From Opitutaceae bacterium (lineage in GTDB: Bacteria > Verrucomicrobiota > Verrucomicrobiia > Opitutales > Opitutaceae), in contig JAUSID010000188.1 of NCBI GenBank assembly GCA_030648295.1, forward strand, positions 54,454-118,453: a stretch of DNA of 64,000 bases. The letters run 5' to 3'. Shown here piece by piece: positions 61,019 to 64,000 of the stretch. The notes beneath the pieces were generated by a model. That model worked only from the letters and a program-made list of their open reading frames with translations. It had not been told where the DNA came from and ran no database searches. Within the stretch, counting starts at the first letter, position 1; each line of letters starts with the position of its first letter. The position numbers were made by a program, and so were the translations under genes.

Positions 61019-63079
61019 TCACCGCGGCGGGGCTGGCACCGAATGCGCCTCTAGAATCGCTTCCGTGAACAACGGGCGTGTCCTGTCCGCGCCAAGCTCG
61101 GACAGATGATCGTCGTCCGCGTAATAGAAATCCCGTCCCTCCGCGTAGCGAATCGATCCGTCGCGCTCGTAGAAGAGCCGGTCAACACGCAGCACCCGCA
61201 GGCAGGGAAATTCGCGCGACATCGCCTCAGCGGTCGCAACCGCCTGCCGGCGCAGGGGCTCGCCGGGATCTGGACGGAGATTTGGCGGGAGCCCGGAATT
61301 CGAAGACTTCATCATCTGGCCGACCACCTCACGCAGGTTTTCGTTTTCCCCCACTTCGGCGGCGGGGACTTGGGCGATGAAGATGACGCGACGCGCCAGC
61401 GGACACATCTCGGCCAGAAACGCCCTCAGTCTGCCGTCGAACCCCGCCGGCTGGTCGAAGCGCGAGTCCCAACGGTCGATCGCAATGATCGCTTCGGGAC
61501 GCCATTCCTTCAGGAACTGTCTTCGCGCAGCGTCGAACGGATCGGGCTCGGACGGCCGGTTCGCGTCCGCGCCAAAGTCGTCGAAAAACAACGACCGGCC
61601 GCCCGCCGCCAGGAACGCGACCGAAATCGAATGCTCGCGACAGATGTCGTCGATCAGCCGCGAGTACATGAGCGCATGCGAGCTGCCGAGCACGACCACC
61701 TGCGGGCGATCGGCGCCGTAGAGATGAACGATGCCGCCGGTCTTCCATAGCGCATCCGCCCGTGACTCCATCGGCGGAAAATAGACATCCGAATACCGGA
61801 TCGCGGCGGTGGGATTCCCGCTCGTTCGCAGATCACTGTCGTAGAGTTTTCCGTAGAACGCCGGCTGATTGAACACCGGGCCGCCGTCCGACGCGGCGCT
61901 GCGACGGGACAGGTTCCAGGCAAACACCACGACCGCGATGAAACCGATGCCGATCGTGATGAGCCGCCAGCGACGTGCCGCGTCGCGTTTCCGCAGCGGT
62001 TGCTCCACTCCAACATAGGCGGCCCAGGCAAGTCCCACGCCTGCGATTCCTCCGGCGATGCTGCCAAGCACGGGAGACAGTCCGTGCGACTTCGCGAAAT
62101 ATCTGCCGAGGATGATCGCGGGCCAATGCCAGAGGTAGAGCGAGTATGAGATTTTCCCCGTGAACACCATGAAACGCGTCGAAAGCCAGTGTCCGACGTG
62201 CGTGCCAGGCTGCGTTGCCGCCAGCAGCAGAAGCGCGGTTCCGACGGTCGGTGCGAGCGCCACGACACCGGGAAAGTCGCGTCCGCTCTCGATGGCGACG
62301 AAGCCGAGGACGGCGAGCGCGAGTCCGAGATAGCCGCAGAGATTCCATCGCCCAGTTGCAGGCGACACGGGTTGCGGGTCCGCGACGCCGGGTGCCAGCG
62401 CGGCGGATGGTCTCGCACTGGCAGCGAGAACCGCACCGAGCAGCAGTTCCCACAACCGGGTCGGCAGCAGATAAAATGCGGCGACCTGATCGATCCGAGT
62501 GAGAATCGTGCATGCCGCAAAGCTCCCAATCATCGCGAGGGTCAGCCAAAGTCGGAGCCGCTGCGGCTGATATTTCGCCAACAGCACCAGCAAGGTGGGG
62601 TAAAGCAGGTAAAACTGTTCCTCGACGCCCAACGACCACGTGTGGGTGAGCGGCGCCCATTCCGCGGCATCACTCCAATAGTCGCCGAGGTAAAGCCAGG
62701 TGTAGAAGTTCGACGCGTTGAAAAGCGCCCATAGCCCGTGTCGGGCGGTGCGGAGAATCTGGCTCGGCATCATCACCCACGACCAGACCGCCAGCGTGAC
62801 GCAGACCGTGAGCACCATGTTCGGCAGCAGCCGCTGGATCCGCCGGATGTAGAATTCAGTGAGCGAGAACCGGCCGTGCCGAAGGTCCTGAAGAATGATG
62901 GTTGTGATCAGGAATCCGGAGAGGACGTAGAAAACGTCGACGCCGGTGAATCCGCCCTTCAGTGCGGCGGGGTGAACATGGAACAGCAGAACGGCGATGA
63001 TCGCGATCGCCCGGATGCCATCGAGGGCAGGAATGTAGGTCGTCGATCGGTGGGTTCGGATCGAAGCATCAGGCCGCAT
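61019..63079 (-). CDS. Acyltransferase 3 / SGNH O-acetyltransferase (OatA-like)
   Basis: 686 residues from ATG 63079. Residues 1-380: acyltransferase-3 membrane domain, about ten helices (YIPALDGIRAIAIIAVLLFHVH, GFTGVDVFYVLSGFLIT, HTWSLGVEEQFYLLYP, ISYSLYLWHWPAIIL). Residues about 430-686: periplasmic SGNH esterase-like domain (VLGSSHALMYSRL with Ser, and YADDDHLSELGA with Asp/His). This layout transfers acetyl groups to LPS O-antigen, peptidoglycan or exopolysaccharide. The frame remains open upstream, but only over repeats, and the ATG gives the expected family N-terminus. Confidence 0.92.
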   Translation of the reverse strand: MRPDASIRTHRSTTYIPALDGIRAIAIIAVLLFHVHPAALKGGFTGVDVFYVLSGFLITTIILQDLRHGRFSLTEFYIRRIQRLLPNMVLTVCVTLAVWSWVMMPSQILRTARHGLWALFNASNFYTWLYLGDYWSDAAEWAPLTHTWSLGVEEQFYLLYPTLLVLLAKYQPQRLRLWLTLAMIGSFAACTILTRIDQVAAFYLLPTRLWELLLGAVLAASARPSAALAPGVADPQPVSPATGRWNLCGYLGLALAVLGFVAIESGRDFPGVVALAPTVGTALLLLAATQPGTHVGHWLSTRFMVFTGKISYSLYLWHWPAIILGRYFAKSHGLSPVLGSIAGGIAGVGLAWAAYVGVEQPLRKRDAARRWRLITIGIGFIAVVVFAWNLSRRSAASDGGPVFNQPAFYGKLYDSDLRTSGNPTAAIRYSDVYFPPMESRADALWKTGGIVHLYGADRPQVVVLGSSHALMYSRLIDDICREHSISVAFLAAGGRSLFFDDFGADANRPSEPDPFDAARRQFLKEWRPEAIIAIDRWDSRFDQPAGFDGRLRAFLAEMCPLARRVIFIAQVPAAEVGENENLREVVGQMMKSSNSGLPPNLRPDPGEPLRRQAVATAEAMSREFPCLRVLRVDRLFYERDGSIRYAEGRDFYYADDDHLSELGADRTRPLFTEAILEAHSVPAPPR

Positions 63080-63169
63080 GTTCCTCTTGGCAGAAAATCG
63101 GAAAGCGAGAGGTACGCGAGCGCGCTTTGCCCGGGGTGGGATGATATGGCACTCGATCTCGACCCGGGA

Positions 63170-63243
63170 GTGGCTGCGGCTTCCAGCCGCAGATCCGATC
63201 GAACGATCATTCGAGCACGTCTGCGGCTGGAAGCCGCAGCCAC
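63170..63243. repeat. 24-bp perfect inverted repeat
   Basis: GTGGCTGCGGCTTCCAGCCG... (63170-63193) and its exact complement (63220-63243) around a 26-base loop. Each arm is itself partly self-complementary (CTGCGGCT/AGCCGCAG). Confidence 0.85.
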
Positions 63244-63317
63244 TTTCCCTGGGAGCGCGGGCGTCGGTCGGATTTCGGATTGCGGATTGCCTGGGAGCGC
63301 GGGCGTCGGTCAATTTC

Positions 63318-63387
63318 GGATTGCGGATTGCGGATTGCGGATTGCGGATTGCGGATTTCGGATTGCGGATTTCGGATTGCGGATTGC
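63318..63387. repeat. Heptad array, 10 units of GGATTGC
   Basis: Ten adjacent 7-base units, eight GGATTGC and two GGATTTC, bracketed by copies of the dispersed CTGGGAGCGCGGGCG repeat. Same 7-mer (reverse complement) as the array inside the MTase-GT gene. Confidence 0.9.
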
Positions 63388-63504
63388 GTGGGAGCGCGGG
63401 CGTCTCGCCCGCCGACCTGTCCGCTCTAGCCTTGGCGAAGGTGGGTCTCGCCCGCATGGATTGAAAGTGGCACGCTCTGCTGGCCAGCAGAGTGCCCGTG
63501 GCTG

Positions 63505-63747
63505 GAGTTTGGCCAATTTTCAGCGCCAACGGCGCGTAGTCCCTCAGCCCAGGCCAACGGCCTGGGCTGAAGGGTTACGATTGCTCCGGCCTGAAAGGCC
63601 GGGACAAGGCTCAATCCCAAACAAATCTTTCATTGATGAGGCGTGGTCGCAGCCTTTCAGGCCGCGTCGCTGACCCCATATTACCCCAGGCCGTTGGCCT
63701 GGGCTAAGGAATTCTCGCGCCGTCGGCGCTGGAAATTGGCCAAACTC
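63505..63747. repeat. Composite inverted-repeat element
   Basis: Outer arms of 32 bases (63505-63536 and 63716-63747) pair with two mismatches. Inside are two further palindromes, CCCAGGCCAACGGCCTGGG (63548-63566) and CCAGGCCGTTGGCCTGG (63686-63702), and CGGCCTGAAAGGCCG (63587-63601). No transposase or ORF. It resembles a MITE or REP-cluster (BIME-like) unit. Confidence 0.75.
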
Positions 63748-64000
63748 GCGTGGGGGCCAAACTCCAGGCACGGGCATCCCGCCGCCAGAGGCGGGTAAAC
63801 CCTGGTCGCCTTCGGCGCCGCCAGAGGCGGGTAAACCTGCCCGTGGAGTGCACAACGAAATGCTCTCCATGGGCCAGACGCCCATGAGCATTAACTTAAC
63901 ACTCGTGCAATTTTTCTGCCCTCATTTTTCTGCCTGATTGGCCTATTTTGTTAGCGAGACCAACTGGACTTTCTGCCGGCCCAAGTGCCACATTCGGGCG

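Larger units (their letters stand above)
63080..64000. repeat. Repeat-filled gene-free end of the window
   Basis: No gene. Contains: 24-bp perfect inverted repeat (63170-63193/63220-63243); three dispersed GC repeats (63249, 63290, 63389); a 10-unit GGATTGC array (63318-63387); an 18-bp palindrome CTCTGCTGGCCAGCAGAG (63475-63492); a composite inverted element (63505-63747); 21-base direct repeats (63781-63801, 63817-63837); and a TTTTTCTGCCCTC-type tract (63910-63934). The bases after 63940 show nothing recognisable. Confidence 0.8.

Noticed and set aside
63080..63529. N-terminal extension of the acyltransferase by up to 150 residues
   Set aside because: The extension is translated heptad and dispersed repeat DNA (NPQSAIRNPQS, DARAPR strings). 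ATG 63079 gives the normal family start.
63505..63747. Insertion sequence
   Set aside because: Inverted repeats are present but no transposase ORF and no clear target duplication.

Overview
This 64 kb window is high-GC, gene-dense bacterial chromosome. Gene content points to Verrucomicrobiota, probably an Opitutaceae-type member: an alternative complex III (ACIII) respiratory operon with a fused ActB, TMTC-like TPR membrane proteins, an HldD heptose epimerase (Gram-negative envelope), and intergenic DNA full of the palindromic and heptad repeats typical of that group. The taxonomic call is inference from content, not from a marker search. No rRNA, tRNA, CRISPR array, prophage or transposase was found.

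Layout. 1-3.6 kb: two tandem hybrid histidine kinases; the first is cut by the window edge and carries a one-base frameshift. 3.6-10.4 kb: housekeeping and small genes (rlmJ, a YhcH-family protein, a DUF4412 protein, a metallophosphoesterase, NUDIX, Dabb, MFS). 10.5-14.4 kb: araF-araG-araH, an L-arabinose-type ABC importer, with a structured repeat element between araF and araG. 14.4-20.8 kb: alpha/beta hydrolase, ACT protein, TMTC-like TPR protein, hisS, an IHF/HU protein, ubiE/menG and an ErpA-type protein. 20.9-28.6 kb: Ser/Thr kinase, rpoN, tsaD, an S41 protease, a MidA-type methyltransferase, rpmB, and a third hybrid kinase from which the phosphoacceptor histidine has been deleted. 28.7-38.4 kb: fabG-acpP-fabF, a CysJ-like flavoprotein without flavodoxin domain, an RsuA-type pseudouridine synthase, an SH3 protein, folD, a REC-kinase, proC and hldD. 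38.4-50.1 kb: one long minus-strand respiratory operon, a small Tat-like ORF followed by actA-B-C-D-E-F, a small membrane protein, and a CcoN-CcoO-CcoP-like module. 50.3-55.4 kb: a Lol/Mac-type ABC export operon (TolC, adaptor, FtsX permease, ATPase) interrupted by a four-helix-bundle gene. 55.5-63.1 kb: surface-polysaccharide genes (methyltransferase-glycosyltransferase, DegT aminotransferase, a DxD glycosyltransferase-like protein, a polytopic membrane protein, an acyltransferase-3/SGNH protein). The last 0.9 kb is only repeats.

The observation I rate highest is the respiratory operon. Its CcoN-like subunit keeps the 12-helix cbb3 subunit I fold, but by my alignment from memory all six histidines that bind heme b, heme b3 and CuB are replaced. 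It would be an oxidase-shaped membrane subunit without cofactors, built into an ACIII operon with c-type cytochromes. The second theme is repeats: several heptanucleotide arrays with different 7-mers sit between genes, and one lies inside a coding sequence. Four intergenic palindromes also share an 11-bp-arm architecture.
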